DNA from: Bacteroidota bacterium
Lineage (GTDB): Bacteria; Bacteroidota; Bacteroidia; Bacteroidales; JAAUTT01
Direction of reading: 5' to 3'
Assembly: GCA_030706405.1 (NCBI GenBank)
Contig: JAUZOO010000006.1
Span: 186,001 to 250,000 of the forward strand
Length of the DNA stretch: 64,000 bases
Shown here: positions 26,870-37,249 of the stretch, in pieces
Layout: each line of letters opens with the position of its first letter
How positions within the stretch are numbered: the first letter of the stretch is position 1
Made by a program: the position numbers and the translations under genes
Notes under the pieces: generated by a model
The model's input: only the letters and a program-made list of their open reading frames with translations
Database searches by the model: none
What the model was told of the DNA's origin: nothing

Positions 26870-27909
26870 GGATTACGACTGTAGCCCTTGGTGTTTTTAT
26901 TTGTTTGGCTTTTGTGAATAAAAGTTTGGGACAATCACGTGGCGACGTTCGGATAATGTTCTATAATACGGAAAATCTGTTTGATGCCGAAGATGATCCG
27001 CAAACGCAGGACGACGATTTTACTCCAAACGGCAAACAGCACTGGACGAAGGATAAATATAACCATAAGCTGTTCAATATCTTTAAAACGATTGTCGGGG
27101 TAGGAGAGTGGACACCTCCCGAAATTATTGGTCTTTGCGAGGTTGAAAACCGGCGCGTGCTGATCGACCTTTTGCACAGAACCCCGCTCGATAAATATCA
27201 GTATGGCATAGCTCATTTTGAATCGCCCGACCCTCGGGGCATTGACGTTGCTTTGCTTTACCGGACAGATAAGTTTAAGTTGTTAAGCCAGCAGCCCCTG
27301 CATATTTCGTTTAAAAATTCTCCTAACCGCAAAACACGCGATATTTTAATGGTAAAACTAAAGTTTCCGGGAGAGTGTGGCGATACGTTATTTCTTTTTG
27401 TAAATCACTGGCCCTCGCGCCGTGGAGGCGAGATAGAGTCTGAAGATTCTCGCGTAGAGGTGGCTCAATTGCTTAAACATAAGACCGACTCGTTGTTACG
27501 AAAAAAAGCTTCAGCAAAAATTATCATCATGGGCGATTTTAACGATGAGCCGGACAATAGTAGCCTGACACAATATTTACAAGCGCAGACATCATTCAGT
27601 CGGATTGTTGTTTCTGAGTTATATAATTTAACTGCTGGGAGCGTTTCTTCCCAAACGCCCGGAACACACAAATTTAGCGGGCAGTGGAGCACTTTTGATC
27701 AGCTAATTGTTTCCGGAGGACTTCTGCTTTCATCCGGATGCTTATCTGCAAAAGCTTCCGGAGCCCATATTTATAACGGCGATTTTTTGTTTCAACCTGA
27801 TGCCCGTAACTTAGGCAAAAAGCTTTTCCCGACCTTCTCCGGACCACAATATCTGGGTGGTTTTAGCGATCATTTACCTGTATATCTTGATGTTTTGCTG
27901 CAAAATTAA
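26866..27909 (+). CDS. Secreted EEP-family (endonuclease/exonuclease/phosphatase) enzyme
   Basis: This 347-residue protein has a signal peptide (ending SLGQ). All EEP active-site blocks are present: MFYNTENLFD, GLCEVENR (metal Glu), DPRGIDVALLYR, NHWPSRRGG, MGDFNDEPD and the final SDHLPVYLDV with the catalytic His. The family includes DNase I-like nucleases, sphingomyelinases and inositol phosphatases. Bacteroidota members that are exported and carry the GKQHW opening are usually listed only as nuclease or phosphatase family. Its start overlaps the stop of the beta-helix lipoprotein gene. Confidence 0.88.
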   Translation: MRITTVALGVFICLAFVNKSLGQSRGDVRIMFYNTENLFDAEDDPQTQDDDFTPNGKQHWTKDKYNHKLFNIFKTIVGVGEWTPPEIIGLCEVENRRVLIDLLHRTPLDKYQYGIAHFESPDPRGIDVALLYRTDKFKLLSQQPLHISFKNSPNRKTRDILMVKLKFPGECGDTLFLFVNHWPSRRGGEIESEDSRVEVAQLLKHKTDSLLRKKASAKIIIMGDFNDEPDNSSLTQYLQAQTSFSRIVVSELYNLTAGSVSSQTPGTHKFSGQWSTFDQLIVSGGLLLSSGCLSAKASGAHIYNGDFLFQPDARNLGKKLFPTFSGPQYLGGFSDHLPVYLDVLLQN

Positions 27910-27962
27910 ACTTCCGTACGTTTCTTCTTTCTTTTTCCGTCGGTATTCCCCAATTTTGTATC

Positions 27963-30848
27963 ATGGAAAAGAAGTTCATTTTAGTCTTAACAGAGCACCG
28001 CACTACAGGTTATGTTTTTGTCCCGTATATTGCTGAATTACAAGGAAATTCAGATTATTTTTTGTTGGTTGAGCGAATCATCCTCGACGACATTCGCAAG
28101 CGTCCGTCCGATTTTACCGACGACCAAAAGAAACTGGTTAAACTAATTGAGGAATACAGCGATAACGAGCTTACCCGAGCCTTTTCCAAAAAGAAAATGA
28201 CCAATCAGGAGTTTATCTCCGGACTTACGGCCGAAATGCTCGCCAATCAGGTACGTCCGTATATCGAACGCCGTTTGCTCCGCATCATCGACGTTCTGCG
28301 CACTTCTTCTATTGAAGTTTTCTTTAAAGATGCGCACCGGCAGGTTTATTGCTCCGAAAAAGTTATTATAGATCCTAATCCGGCCGAAGGTGTCTTCAAT
28401 TTTATCCGTACGCCCACTGAGTTGAAATACTTTCTTTCGGTAAGCCACAAGAATCGCGAAATGAAGCTAACCAACCTGCCGGGTATTATTTTGGTAAATG
28501 AGCCTTGTCATTTGGTGGTCAATAATAAGATATTGGTTTTTAATGATATTGATGGGAAGAAACTTAGCCCATTCTTTCGGCACGAGTTTGTAATTGTTCC
28601 TAAAGCCCGCGAAAAAGACTATCTCGAAAAATTTGTGCTGAACACCATTAAAAAATTCAGAGTAAAATGCTCGGGTTTTACCATTGTGGAGGATGCGCCA
28701 ACTCCCTCGAAAGTGCTGGCATTGGAAGGCGATCTGCAATATAATCCTGTGCTGAGGCTGTATTTTGATTACGGAAACGGTAAAAAAATAAATGCCGGGC
28801 AGGTTATTGAAGATTCGGTAACCTTGCAAACCGACGGCGATAATTACACGTTTTATAAAACCGCGCGTAATGCCAATTTTGAACGTAAATCCGTTGATTC
28901 CCTGAAGTCGCTCGGACTTAAAAACGACGGAACAGCTTTCTTTAAGATTGATTTTGTGCCGGGCGACACCATGGAGGAAATGCTTGGCGACCTCGTTAAC
29001 TGGATCAATATCAACGAGAGCGTTCTGAGCAAAGAAGGATTTTCAATTGTTCAGGAATTTTTTGATAAACAGTTTTATACGCAAAATATTGATTTGCAAA
29101 CGTCGTTCAATCAAAAGGAAGATTGGTTTGATGTTTATGCCGAAGTAGTTTTGGGCGAGTTCCGAATTCCGTTTATCCGTTTTAAAAAACACATTCTTAG
29201 CAACAACCGCGAGTTTAAATTGCCTAATGGTGAGGTCGTAATTCTTCCCAAAGAGTGGTTTGCTCATTATTCCGATCTGTTTTATTTCGGGAAAACAGAA
29301 GGCGAACACCTGATGTTTAGGTCGGTTCATATGCCTGTTTTGCAGGAATCATTTAAATCCTTCAACAAAGATTATCTCACACCGTTGCTCGAACTTTACG
29401 AAGCATCAAAAACCGGACATACGCCTTCGTTGCCCGATGTTAATGCCACTCTGAGGCCTTACCAGACCGAAGGTTTTGCATGGATGTACTGGCTTTCGCA
29501 AAATAACCTCGGCGCCTGTCTTGCCGACGATATGGGGTTGGGGAAAACCCTGCAAACGCTCACCCTGCTGAAAAAGGTCATCGAAAAATACCCGGCAAAT
29601 AATAATAGTGAAAATGCCCCGGCAACGCTTGTTGTACTTCCTGCGTCGTTGGTTCATAACTGGTATAACGAGATTCAGAAGTTTACCCCCGAATTCAAAG
29701 CGCTTAAATATATCGGTACTAACCGGTCGTTAAGCCTCGAAGAACTGAATAATTACCAGATTGTACTTACAACTTATGGTGTGGTGCGCAACGAATACGA
29801 GCAACTGAAAGAATACGAATTTCTGTACATTATCCTCGACGAAAGCCAGACGATAAAAAATCCGGATTCGAAAATATTTCAAGCCGTTACCGAACTGCGG
29901 TCGAAAAATAGGTTGGTGCTTACCGGTACGCCTATCGAAAATTCGCTCACCGACCTGTGGTCGCAAATTGAATTTCTGAACCCAGGTATTTTGGGTGATG
30001 TAAACTTCTTTCGTCAATATTTTGCTTATCCCATTGAACGTGAAGGCGACGAAGCCAAACGCGATAAACTTAAAAATTTGATTCACCCGTTCATACTCCG
30101 GCGCACCAAGCAGGAAGTGGCAACCGATTTGCCGCCACTCACCGAGCAAATTCGTCTGTGCAGCATGAGCGACAGTCAAAAAGCTTATTACGAAGAAGAA
30201 AAATCGAAGGTCCGCAACGAGATTTTAAATTCTATCGATCAGGTTGGGGTTGAAAAATCGACCATGATGGTGCTTAATGCCCTGATACGCCTTCGCCAGA
30301 TAGCCAATCATCCGTTTATGGTCGACCCACGCTACACCGATGATTCGGGTAAATTTGAAGAAATTGCCGACAGTCTCGAAAATATGTATCAGGAAGGACA
30401 TAAAGTATTGATATTCTCTTCGTTTGTGAAACATTTGGAGCTGTTCCGGACTTACTTCGAAGTTAAAGGATGGAAATATTCAATCCTGACCGGCGAAACC
30501 CGCAAACGCGAGGAAGTGGTACGCGATTTCCAAACGCAGCCCGACCATCGATTCTTTTTAATATCACTCAAAGCCGGAGGTGTTGGGTTAAATCTTACCG
30601 CTGCCGATTACGTGTTCCTACTCGATCCGTGGTGGAACCCGGCAGCCGAGATGCAGGCCATCAACCGGGCGCACCGCATCGGGCAAACTAACAAAGTGTT
30701 CGTTTACCGATTTATAACAGCCGAAACTATTGAAGAGAAAATTATAAAGCTTCAGGAACGGAAAACCCAGCTGGCCGAAAATTTTATCAATAGCAATAAT
30801 CCGTTTAAAGGACTTTCAAAAGAAAGTATTCTGGAATTGTTTGAATAG
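27963..30848 (+). CDS. SNF2-family DNA-dependent ATPase/helicase-like protein
   Basis: The 961-residue protein has the SNF2 engine in its C-terminal half: LRPYQTEGFAWMYWL, Walker A in DDMGLGKTLQTL (about 521-532), motif II as DESQ (about 626, in place of DEAH), LTGTPIENSLTDLWS, and the second RecA domain with SLKAGGVGLNLTAADYVFLLDPWWNPAAEMQAINRAHRIGQT. SNF2 enzymes translocate on duplex DNA to remodel protein-DNA complexes or act in repair or transcription recycling. The first 480 residues show no domain recognisable by eye and no zinc-finger cysteines. A near-consensus -7 box (CAATTTTG, 27951-27958) ends four bases before the ATG, suggesting a leaderless mRNA. Confidence 0.9.
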   Translation: MEKKFILVLTEHRTTGYVFVPYIAELQGNSDYFLLVERIILDDIRKRPSDFTDDQKKLVKLIEEYSDNELTRAFSKKKMTNQEFISGLTAEMLANQVRPYIERRLLRIIDVLRTSSIEVFFKDAHRQVYCSEKVIIDPNPAEGVFNFIRTPTELKYFLSVSHKNREMKLTNLPGIILVNEPCHLVVNNKILVFNDIDGKKLSPFFRHEFVIVPKAREKDYLEKFVLNTIKKFRVKCSGFTIVEDAPTPSKVLALEGDLQYNPVLRLYFDYGNGKKINAGQVIEDSVTLQTDGDNYTFYKTARNANFERKSVDSLKSLGLKNDGTAFFKIDFVPGDTMEEMLGDLVNWININESVLSKEGFSIVQEFFDKQFYTQNIDLQTSFNQKEDWFDVYAEVVLGEFRIPFIRFKKHILSNNREFKLPNGEVVILPKEWFAHYSDLFYFGKTEGEHLMFRSVHMPVLQESFKSFNKDYLTPLLELYEASKTGHTPSLPDVNATLRPYQTEGFAWMYWLSQNNLGACLADDMGLGKTLQTLTLLKKVIEKYPANNNSENAPATLVVLPASLVHNWYNEIQKFTPEFKALKYIGTNRSLSLEELNNYQIVLTTYGVVRNEYEQLKEYEFLYIILDESQTIKNPDSKIFQAVTELRSKNRLVLTGTPIENSLTDLWSQIEFLNPGILGDVNFFRQYFAYPIEREGDEAKRDKLKNLIHPFILRRTKQEVATDLPPLTEQIRLCSMSDSQKAYYEEEKSKVRNEILNSIDQVGVEKSTMMVLNALIRLRQIANHPFMVDPRYTDDSGKFEEIADSLENMYQEGHKVLIFSSFVKHLELFRTYFEVKGWKYSILTGETRKREEVVRDFQTQPDHRFFLISLKAGGVGLNLTAADYVFLLDPWWNPAAEMQAINRAHRIGQTNKVFVYRFITAETIEEKIIKLQERKTQLAENFINSNNPFKGLSKESILELFE

Positions 30849-31055
30849 CAGTGTTTGTTGACTTTTCGTAATTTCAAGATGTTATTACTGATTATAATTT
30901 GTAAACTTGCATCAGCAAATTAAAACAAACAGCTGACTTATCTGCTGATAATTGTTTGATATCATTAACTACAGTATTGTTTAAAATATCATTTTTGTAT
31001 TTAATCAATGAATACAAAGGACAACCTATATTTAATAACTAAACAACCTGTATTA

Positions 31056-33263
31056 ATGAACAAATTGAAACTGCTTACACTATCCTGCCTGATGGCGACC
31101 TCGCTGGTTACGGGTTACTCCCAAGGTATTCCCGTGTATCTTGACGAGACTAAATCTATTGAACAACGTGTTGACGATGCCTTGTCGAGAATGACAATGG
31201 AAGAAAAGGTGGCGATGTGCCATGCACAATCTAAGTTTAGTAGTAAAGGTGTTCCTCGTTTAGGTATTCCCGAAGTTTGGATGAGTGATGGCCCGCACGG
31301 GGTTCGTGAAGAAATTTTGTGGGACAGCTGGGGCGAAGCCAAATGGACTAACGATTCCTGCACTGCTTTCCCGGCGCTTACCTGTCTGGCTGCTACGTTT
31401 AATCCTCAAATGTCGTTGATTTATGGTAAAGCCATTGGCGAGGAAGCTTGTTATCGTAAAAAAGAAGTTCTGTTGGGACCTGGCGTGAACATCTATCGTA
31501 CGCCTATGAATGGTCGTAACTTCGAATACATGGGCGAAGATCCGTTTCTTGCTTCAAAAATGGTAGTTCCTTACATTCAAGGTGTTCAGCAGAATGGCGT
31601 GGCGGCTTGCGTTAAACATTATGCTCTCAATAATCAGGAAAAATGGCGTAATCATATCGACGTTCAATTGAGCGACAGGGCTTTGCATGAGATTTATCTG
31701 CCTGCTTTTAAAGCTGCCATTACCGAGGGAAAGGCTTGGTCTATCATGGGATCGTACAATAAACTTCGCGGTCAGCATTGTTGCCATAATGAATTGCTGC
31801 TTAATAAAATATTGAAAGGTGACTGGGGGTTCGACGGCGTTGTAATTACCGACTGGGGTGGAGCTCACAATACCATGGAAGCTATCAATAACGGGCTGGA
31901 CATTGAAATGGGCTCATGGACCAACGGGTTGACTTCGGGCCTGACCAATGCCTATGACAATTACTATCTGGCAATGCCTTTCCTCAATGCTTTACGGGCC
32001 GGACAGGTTTCTCCTTCGGTACTCGACGATAAAGCCCGCCGTATACTTCGTCTGATTTTCCGTACGTCGATGAATTCCAAACGGCCTTACGGAAGTTTTG
32101 GTTCGCCCGAACATGCCGCAGTGGCACGTCAGATTGCCGAAGAAGGTATTGTTTTATTAAAGAACAGTAATAATATTCTTCCGTTAGACCTGAAAAAGGT
32201 CAAGAATATCGCTGTTATTGGCGATAATGCTACGCGCCGGATGACTCAGGGAGGAGGTAGCTCGGTGTTGAAAGCAAAATACGAAATCTCGCCGCTGAAA
32301 GGTTTGCAAGCGCGTTGCGGTAGCGATGTAAAAGTATCGTATGCCAAAGGTTATTCCGCTGGCCCTCCGGTTTATGGCCGCGAAATTCCTTCGAAGGAGG
32401 ATGCAGCGCAGCTTCGCCAGGCAGCCGTTAAATTGGCTCAAAATTCCGATGTGGTGCTCTATTTTGGAGGTTTGAACAAAAATTATTTACAGGATTGTGA
32501 AGATGGTGATCGTCAGCAATATAATTTACCTTTTGGACAGGATCAGTTACTCGAAGAAATTCTTAAAGTAAATAAAAATGTAGTGGTTGTGCTTATTAGC
32601 GGCAATGCCGTTGCTATGCCGTGGGTTGATAAAGTACCAGCCATTTTGCAGGGTTGGTATCTGGGCACCGAAGGTGGCAATGCCTTGGCAGCTGTGCTAA
32701 CTGGCGATGTAAATCCTTCGGGTAAATTGCCGTTTTCTTTTCCGGTGAAATTAACTGACAACGGAGCTCATTCGTTCGATAAGGTTTGTTTCCCCGGCGA
32801 TAGTATTCAGGAAGTTTATAAAGAAGACATTCTGGTGGGTTACCGTTGGCTCGATACCAAAAATATAGCGCCTTTGTTTGCTTTTGGTCACGGACTTTCC
32901 TATACCTCGTTTCAGTATGGTAAGATTCAGTCAGATAAAGCAAAAGTGCATAACGATGATGTTGTTAAATTAACGTTTAACCTCACCAATACCGGAAAAG
33001 TTGCCGGAGCCGAAGCCGTTCAGGTTTATGTTACTCAGAAAAAAGCCTCGGTGATGCGTCCGGTCAAGGAACTTAAAGGTTTTGATAAAGTGAAACTTCA
33101 GGCTGGAGAGAGCAAACAGGTGCAGATTAATCTTCCCGTGAAAGATTGGGCTTTTTACGACGAAAAATCTCAGCAATGGAAAGTTGAGCCCGGACAGTTT
33201 TTGATTCAGGTTGGAGCGTCTTCGCGCGATATCAAGCAGAAAATTGAAGTGGCGGTAGAATAA
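31056..33263 (+). CDS. GH3-family beta-glucosidase-like enzyme (isolated copy)
   Basis: The ATG at 31056 is chosen because it begins a clear signal peptide (MNKLKLLTLSCLMATSLVTG); an in-frame ATG at 31008 would add 16 polar residues ahead of it. GH3 marks are MSDGPHGVREE, GRNFEYMGEDPFLASKM, VKHYALNNQE, nucleophile Asp266 in VVITDWGGAHN, then VLLKNSNNILPLD and a C-terminal fibronectin III-like domain. It resembles the PUL copy in order but differs widely in sequence (GPGVNIYRTPMNGR). It stands alone between the SNF2 and clpB genes with its own terminator. It probably cleaves beta-glucosides or xylosides in the periplasm. Confidence 0.92.
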   Translation: MNKLKLLTLSCLMATSLVTGYSQGIPVYLDETKSIEQRVDDALSRMTMEEKVAMCHAQSKFSSKGVPRLGIPEVWMSDGPHGVREEILWDSWGEAKWTNDSCTAFPALTCLAATFNPQMSLIYGKAIGEEACYRKKEVLLGPGVNIYRTPMNGRNFEYMGEDPFLASKMVVPYIQGVQQNGVAACVKHYALNNQEKWRNHIDVQLSDRALHEIYLPAFKAAITEGKAWSIMGSYNKLRGQHCCHNELLLNKILKGDWGFDGVVITDWGGAHNTMEAINNGLDIEMGSWTNGLTSGLTNAYDNYYLAMPFLNALRAGQVSPSVLDDKARRILRLIFRTSMNSKRPYGSFGSPEHAAVARQIAEEGIVLLKNSNNILPLDLKKVKNIAVIGDNATRRMTQGGGSSVLKAKYEISPLKGLQARCGSDVKVSYAKGYSAGPPVYGREIPSKEDAAQLRQAAVKLAQNSDVVLYFGGLNKNYLQDCEDGDRQQYNLPFGQDQLLEEILKVNKNVVVVLISGNAVAMPWVDKVPAILQGWYLGTEGGNALAAVLTGDVNPSGKLPFSFPVKLTDNGAHSFDKVCFPGDSIQEVYKEDILVGYRWLDTKNIAPLFAFGHGLSYTSFQYGKIQSDKAKVHNDDVVKLTFNLTNTGKVAGAEAVQVYVTQKKASVMRPVKELKGFDKVKLQAGESKQVQINLPVKDWAFYDEKSQQWKVEPGQFLIQVGASSRDIKQKIEVAVE

Positions 33264-33281
33264 CAATTAAAGTCCTAATAA

Positions 33282-33313
33282 AATGACATTCCGGACTGCA
33301 CCGGAATGTCATT
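33282..33313. terminator. Bidirectional terminator between GH3 and clpB
   Basis: A perfect 13-bp stem (33282-33294 with 33301-33313) has a 6-base loop. It is followed by AGTCTTTCTTCT on the + strand and by a TTTATTAG stretch on the - strand. It lies between two convergent genes and can serve both. Confidence 0.85.
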
Positions 33314-33332
33314 AGTCTTTCTTCTGTTTTGA

Positions 33333-35921
33333 TTAATTATGAAACGATAATCCTTCGCCAAAGCTATCGATAATAATTTTGTTGTCTTTGTTTACAGTTC
33401 CTGCCAGAATCTTCTTCGATAGTTCGTTTAAAACATATTTCTGAAATACCCTTTTTACCGGACGGGCACCAAAATGTGGGTCAAAACCTTCATTGGCAAT
33501 CCAGTTTATGGCATCTTCGGTAATTTCTGCGGAGATGCCACTTTCGTCGAGCATCTTACAGATACCTTTAAATTGAAGTCTTACGATTTCTTTCACTTCT
33601 GCTTTGGTAAGCGGTGCGAACATTACGATTTCGTCTACCCTGTTCAGAAATTCCGGACGGATGGTCTGTTTCATCAGGAGCATGATTTCGACACGGGCTT
33701 TTTCGAGTAAGCTTTCGCGGTTGCTATCGTTCATCCGGTCGATGTTTTCCTGAAGGATTTGCGAACCGATATTCGAGGTCATGATGATGATGGTGTTTTT
33801 AAAGTTCACCGTGCGGCCTTTGTTGTCGGTAAGCCTTCCGTCTTCCAAAACCTGAAGCAGTATGTTGAACACATCAGGATGAGCTTTTTCGATTTCGTCG
33901 AGCAATACCACCGAATAAGGTTTGTGTCGCACGGCTTCGGTAAGCTGACCGCCTTCGTCATAACCCACGTATCCCGGAGGGGCGCCGATTAAACGCGATA
34001 CGGAGTGACGTTCCTGGTACTCGCTCATGTCGATGCGGGTCATCAGGTTTTCGTCATTAAACAGGAACTCGGCCAAAGCTCTGGCAAGTTCTGTTTTTCC
34101 AACGCCGGTAGTTCCCATGAAGATAAATGATCCGATGGGGCGCTTGGCGTCCGACAGTCCGGCGCGGTTACGACGAACGGCATCGGCAATAGCTTCGATG
34201 GCGATTTCCTGCCCGATCACCCTTTTATGAAGCTCATCCTCGAGGGATAACAATTTCTCGCGTTCGCTTTGCAACATGCGGGTAACGGGAATGCCTGTCC
34301 AGCGCGAAACTACATCGGCAATGTCTTCGTCGTCTACTTCTTCTTTTATCATAGCCGACATCGACTGCGCTTTCTGAAGTTCGGCCTTCAGTTCTTCGAT
34401 ATTACGCTCGGCCTCGCGGATGCTGCCATAGCGTAATTCGGCCACCTTGCCATAGTCGCCGTTACGCTCGGCATATTCGGCTTCCTGTTTAAAGGTTTCG
34501 ATGTTGTTTTTATTTTTCTGAATCTTATCGATGATTTCGCGTTCAACCTTCCATTTGGCGCGGAACTGGTTCCGTTCTTCCGTAAGATTGGCGATTTCTT
34601 TGCTAAGTTCCTCGATTTTGGCATTGTCGCCTTCCCGTTTAATGGCTTCGCGTTCGATTTCAAGTTGTTTAATGCGGCGTTCGATTTCGTCGATTTCTTC
34701 AGGAACAGAATTCATTTCGAGTCTAAGTTTCGAAGCGGCTTCGTCAATAAGGTCGATGGCCTTGTCGGGCAAGAAACGATCGGTGATGTACCGCTGCGAA
34801 AGCTCCACGGCAGCAATGATAGCGTCGTCCTTGATACGTACCTGGTGATGGGTTTCGTAACGTTCCTTCAGTCCGCGGAGAATTGAAATCGCGCTGAGCG
34901 TATCGGGTTCGGCTATATGTACCGTCTGAAAACGACGTTCGAGAGCTTTGTCTTTTTCGAAATATTTTTGGTATTCGTTGAGCGTTGTTGCTCCGATAGC
35001 TCGTAACTCACCGCGGGCAAGAGCAGGTTTAAGGATGTTGGCCGCATCCATCGCGCCTTCGCTTTGTCCGGCACCAACAAGGGTATGGATTTCGTCAATA
35101 AACAGAACTACCTCGCCGTTCGATTCAATAACTTCTTTGATAACGGCTTTCAATCGTTCTTCGAATTCGCCCTTGTATTTTGCCCCGGCAATGAGCGCGC
35201 CCATGTCGAGCGAAAATACCTGTTTCGACTTCAGGTTTTCCGGCACGTCTCCCTGGATAATACGATGAGCCAGCCCTTCAGCAATGGCAGTTTTTCCAAC
35301 TCCCGGTTCGCCAATGAGGATTGGGTTGTTTTTAGTTCGGCGCGAAAGAATTTGGAGCAGACGCCTGATTTCTTCGTCGCGGCCAATCACGGGGTCAAGC
35401 TTTCCTGTACGCGCCATTTCGTTGAGGTTGATGGCGTAACGGTTAAGTGAATTGTACGTTTCGTCGCCCGACTGGCTGTTTACTTTCGAACCTTTGCGGA
35501 GTTCGTCAATCGCTTTGCGAAGATCGGATTCGGTTACGCCGCTATCCTTTAAAACTTGTGCGATATTATCGTTGCTTTGTATAATACCTAAAAGGATGTG
35601 TTCTACGGAAACAAACTGGTCGCCGGCATCTTTGGAAAGGGCAATTGCCTTTTGTAACGATGTGTTGGCTGATGCCGAAAGATACGCTTCGCCCCCGGTA
35701 ACTTTGGGGTACGCCTCTACAATCCGGTCGATAACCTGAGAAAGGTTCGATACATTAACGTTTAACTTCTTTAACAGGAAGTTGGTTACTTCTTCGGCTT
35801 CGGTCATCAGGCCTTTGAGCAGGTGTCCGTTCTCGATGGCTTGATGCTGGCTGGTTTGGGCAATGGTAACTGCTTTTTGTACAGCTTCCTGCGATTTTAT
35901 GGTAAAATTGTTCAGATTCAT
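33333..35921 (-). CDS. clpB: ClpB disaggregase (AAA+ chaperone)
   Basis: The 862-residue length is normal for ClpB. Order: N-domain (starting [18 protein letters not shown]), first AAA+ with Walker [10 protein letters not shown] and [13 protein letters not shown], the long middle coiled coil (about 400-530, rich in Glu/Lys/Arg) that separates ClpB from ClpA/C, second AAA+ with Walker [20 protein letters not shown] and [14 protein letters not shown], and the small C-terminal domain. ClpB rescues aggregated proteins together with DnaK. No CIRCE-like operator was seen upstream, so heat control, if present, uses another signal. It is transcribed alone. Confidence 0.97.
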   Translation of the reverse strand: MNLNNFTIKSQEAVQKAVTIAQTSQHQAIENGHLLKGLMTEAEEVTNFLLKKLNVNVSNLSQVIDRIVEAYPKVTGGEAYLSASANTSLQKAIALSKDAGDQFVSVEHILLGIIQSNDNIAQVLKDSGVTESDLRKAIDELRKGSKVNSQSGDETYNSLNRYAINLNEMARTGKLDPVIGRDEEIRRLLQILSRRTKNNPILIGEPGVGKTAIAEGLAHRIIQGDVPENLKSKQVFSLDMGALIAGAKYKGEFEERLKAVIKEVIESNGEVVLFIDEIHTLVGAGQSEGAMDAANILKPALARGELRAIGATTLNEYQKYFEKDKALERRFQTVHIAEPDTLSAISILRGLKERYETHHQVRIKDDAIIAAVELSQRYITDRFLPDKAIDLIDEAASKLRLEMNSVPEEIDEIERRIKQLEIEREAIKREGDNAKIEELSKEIANLTEERNQFRAKWKVEREIIDKIQKNKNNIETFKQEAEYAERNGDYGKVAELRYGSIREAERNIEELKAELQKAQSMSAMIKEEVDDEDIADVVSRWTGIPVTRMLQSEREKLLSLEDELHKRVIGQEIAIEAIADAVRRNRAGLSDAKRPIGSFIFMGTTGVGKTELARALAEFLFNDENLMTRIDMSEYQERHSVSRLIGAPPGYVGYDEGGQLTEAVRHKPYSVVLLDEIEKAHPDVFNILLQVLEDGRLTDNKGRTVNFKNTIIIMTSNIGSQILQENIDRMNDSNRESLLEKARVEIMLLMKQTIRPEFLNRVDEIVMFAPLTKAEVKEIVRLQFKGICKMLDESGISAEITEDAINWIANEGFDPHFGARPVKRVFQKYVLNELSKKILAGTVNKDNKIIIDSFGEGLSFHN

Positions 35922-35969
35922 AGTATTTCTTGTTTTGAAATTTATCTATGATTCTCAAAACTGTTGCCA

Positions 35970-36012
35970 AAAAAAGAAAATGAGTTAAATCGGAAATAAT
36001 GTCGGTTTAACT
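35970..36012 (-). terminator. Terminator of the flippase-like gene (upstream of clpB)
   Basis: Read on the - strand, AGTTAAACCG (36012-36003) pairs with CGATTTAACT (35992-35983), including one G-T type pair. A T-rich run (CATTTTCTTTTTTTGG) follows directly. The clpB start is about 50 bases beyond, so the clpB promoter must be squeezed between or overlap the hairpin. Confidence 0.65.
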
Positions 36013-36064
36013 TGTGAAAACAATGTCATTTTGGCATAATTTTTCACAGTATGAAGTTTTTTCG

Positions 36065-37075
36065 TCACTTTATATCTACTTCAACGTGTTGTTTATGCGT
36101 CCGATTTATTAGGTACATCAGTAATCCGGCCAAAGATCCCAAAATCAGGTAAACCAAGCTGGTTGAAGAATGAGCAATGAGTGCAAAAAATTTACCGGAA
36201 CCTTTATCAATGCCAAATAAGAATAATGCTTCCATAACCATGTAATGCCATGGCCCGATACCTCCCTGAACAGGGGCAAGCATGGCCAGTCCGCCCATCA
36301 GGAATGTAAACATACCAACCCAGATGGTAAGGTGCCGGGTGGGCGGGTAGGCGAGGAATACGACGTAAAGCATTAAAAACCAGATAAAAAATATTAATAA
36401 GGTCTGGCCGATGAACCACCAACGGTTTTCAAGCATCAGGATCGACTTAATGCCGTCCTGAAATTCGTATTTAAGTTTGTGGAATTTCGCGCCTATTTTT
36501 CCTCTTTTAAAAGGTTTAAGGAAGACAAATGCGCCGATAATCAAAGCCAGAGCTATGATTCCTAATAAAATATTTGGAACCGATAACAACTTTGCAAGTT
36601 TGGCTCCGACTTCAGGATGCATGGTGAAAAACTCATGAACCACCCCGATATTTATGGCAAATACTAATATGGCCAGTCCCATCATGGTGATAAAATCCGC
36701 AATTCGTTCAACAATAACAGTTCCAATAAGTTTTGAAACGGGAATTTTTTCGTACCTGCTTAAAATTGTGCAACGGGCTAGTTCTCCGGCTCTTGGAATA
36801 ATCATGTTGATAAAATACATAAATAATACCGAGAAAAAGGTATTGTATGTTTTAGGCTTGTACCCCATGGAATTGATAAGCATGTTCCAACGAACCGCCC
36901 GTACGTAATGACTTACCAGTCCGAGTATAACAGAAAGTGCTATCCAAAAATAATTGGTTTCGCGTAATCCCTTTAGTAAATTTTCTTTGTCAACGTCTTT
37001 GTAAATAAACCAGATAATTGACAGACCAAAAAACAAAAATAACAGATACTTCAGGGTGTTTTTTAGCAGTTTCAT
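36065..37075 (-). CDS. Flippase-like membrane protein (LPG synthase TM / UPF0104 family)
   Basis: The 336-residue protein has about eight hydrophobic segments. Family signatures are RAVRWNMLINSMG, RAGELARCTILSRYEKIPVSKLIGTVIVERIADFI (about 95-130) and GGIGPWHYMVMEALFLFGI near the C-terminal third. These identify the lysylphosphatidylglycerol synthase transmembrane domain, without the catalytic GNAT-like part of MprF. Stand-alone members are thought to move lipid-linked molecules across the inner membrane; the substrate is unknown. It has its own -7 promoter box and terminator, so it is a single-gene unit. Confidence 0.87.
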   Translation of the reverse strand: MKLLKNTLKYLLFLFFGLSIIWFIYKDVDKENLLKGLRETNYFWIALSVILGLVSHYVRAVRWNMLINSMGYKPKTYNTFFSVLFMYFINMIIPRAGELARCTILSRYEKIPVSKLIGTVIVERIADFITMMGLAILVFAINIGVVHEFFTMHPEVGAKLAKLLSVPNILLGIIALALIIGAFVFLKPFKRGKIGAKFHKLKYEFQDGIKSILMLENRWWFIGQTLLIFFIWFLMLYVVFLAYPPTRHLTIWVGMFTFLMGGLAMLAPVQGGIGPWHYMVMEALFLFGIDKGSGKFFALIAHSSTSLVYLILGSLAGLLMYLINRTHKQHVEVDIK

Positions 37076-37096
37076 GCTTGCGGCGTTTTAGAAATC

Positions 37097-37104
37097 CAAA
37101 AGTA
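37097..37104 (-). promoter_or_regulatory. -7 promoter box (TACTTTTG) of the flippase-like gene
   Basis: On the - strand TACTTTTG matches TAnnTTTG exactly and lies 21 bases before the ATG at 37075. No clear -33 TTTG was found at the usual spacing. Confidence 0.5.
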
Positions 37105-37249
37105 CGAATATTTGGGTTGAAAATTTCCACTTTCGGCGAAGTTGGTTAAAAAGCCTTTAAAATACACCGTTTACGGGTTTACTCGAAGATGAATGTTTCT
37201 GATTAAAATTTGTTAAACTTGTCCCTCTCTCAGTTTATTCAAGATTAGC

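Noticed and set aside
35922-36064. CIRCE-type heat-shock operator before clpB
   Set aside because: The inverted repeat there (arms AGTTAAA-CG) does not match the CIRCE sequence and is followed by a T tract; it fits a terminator of the upstream gene.
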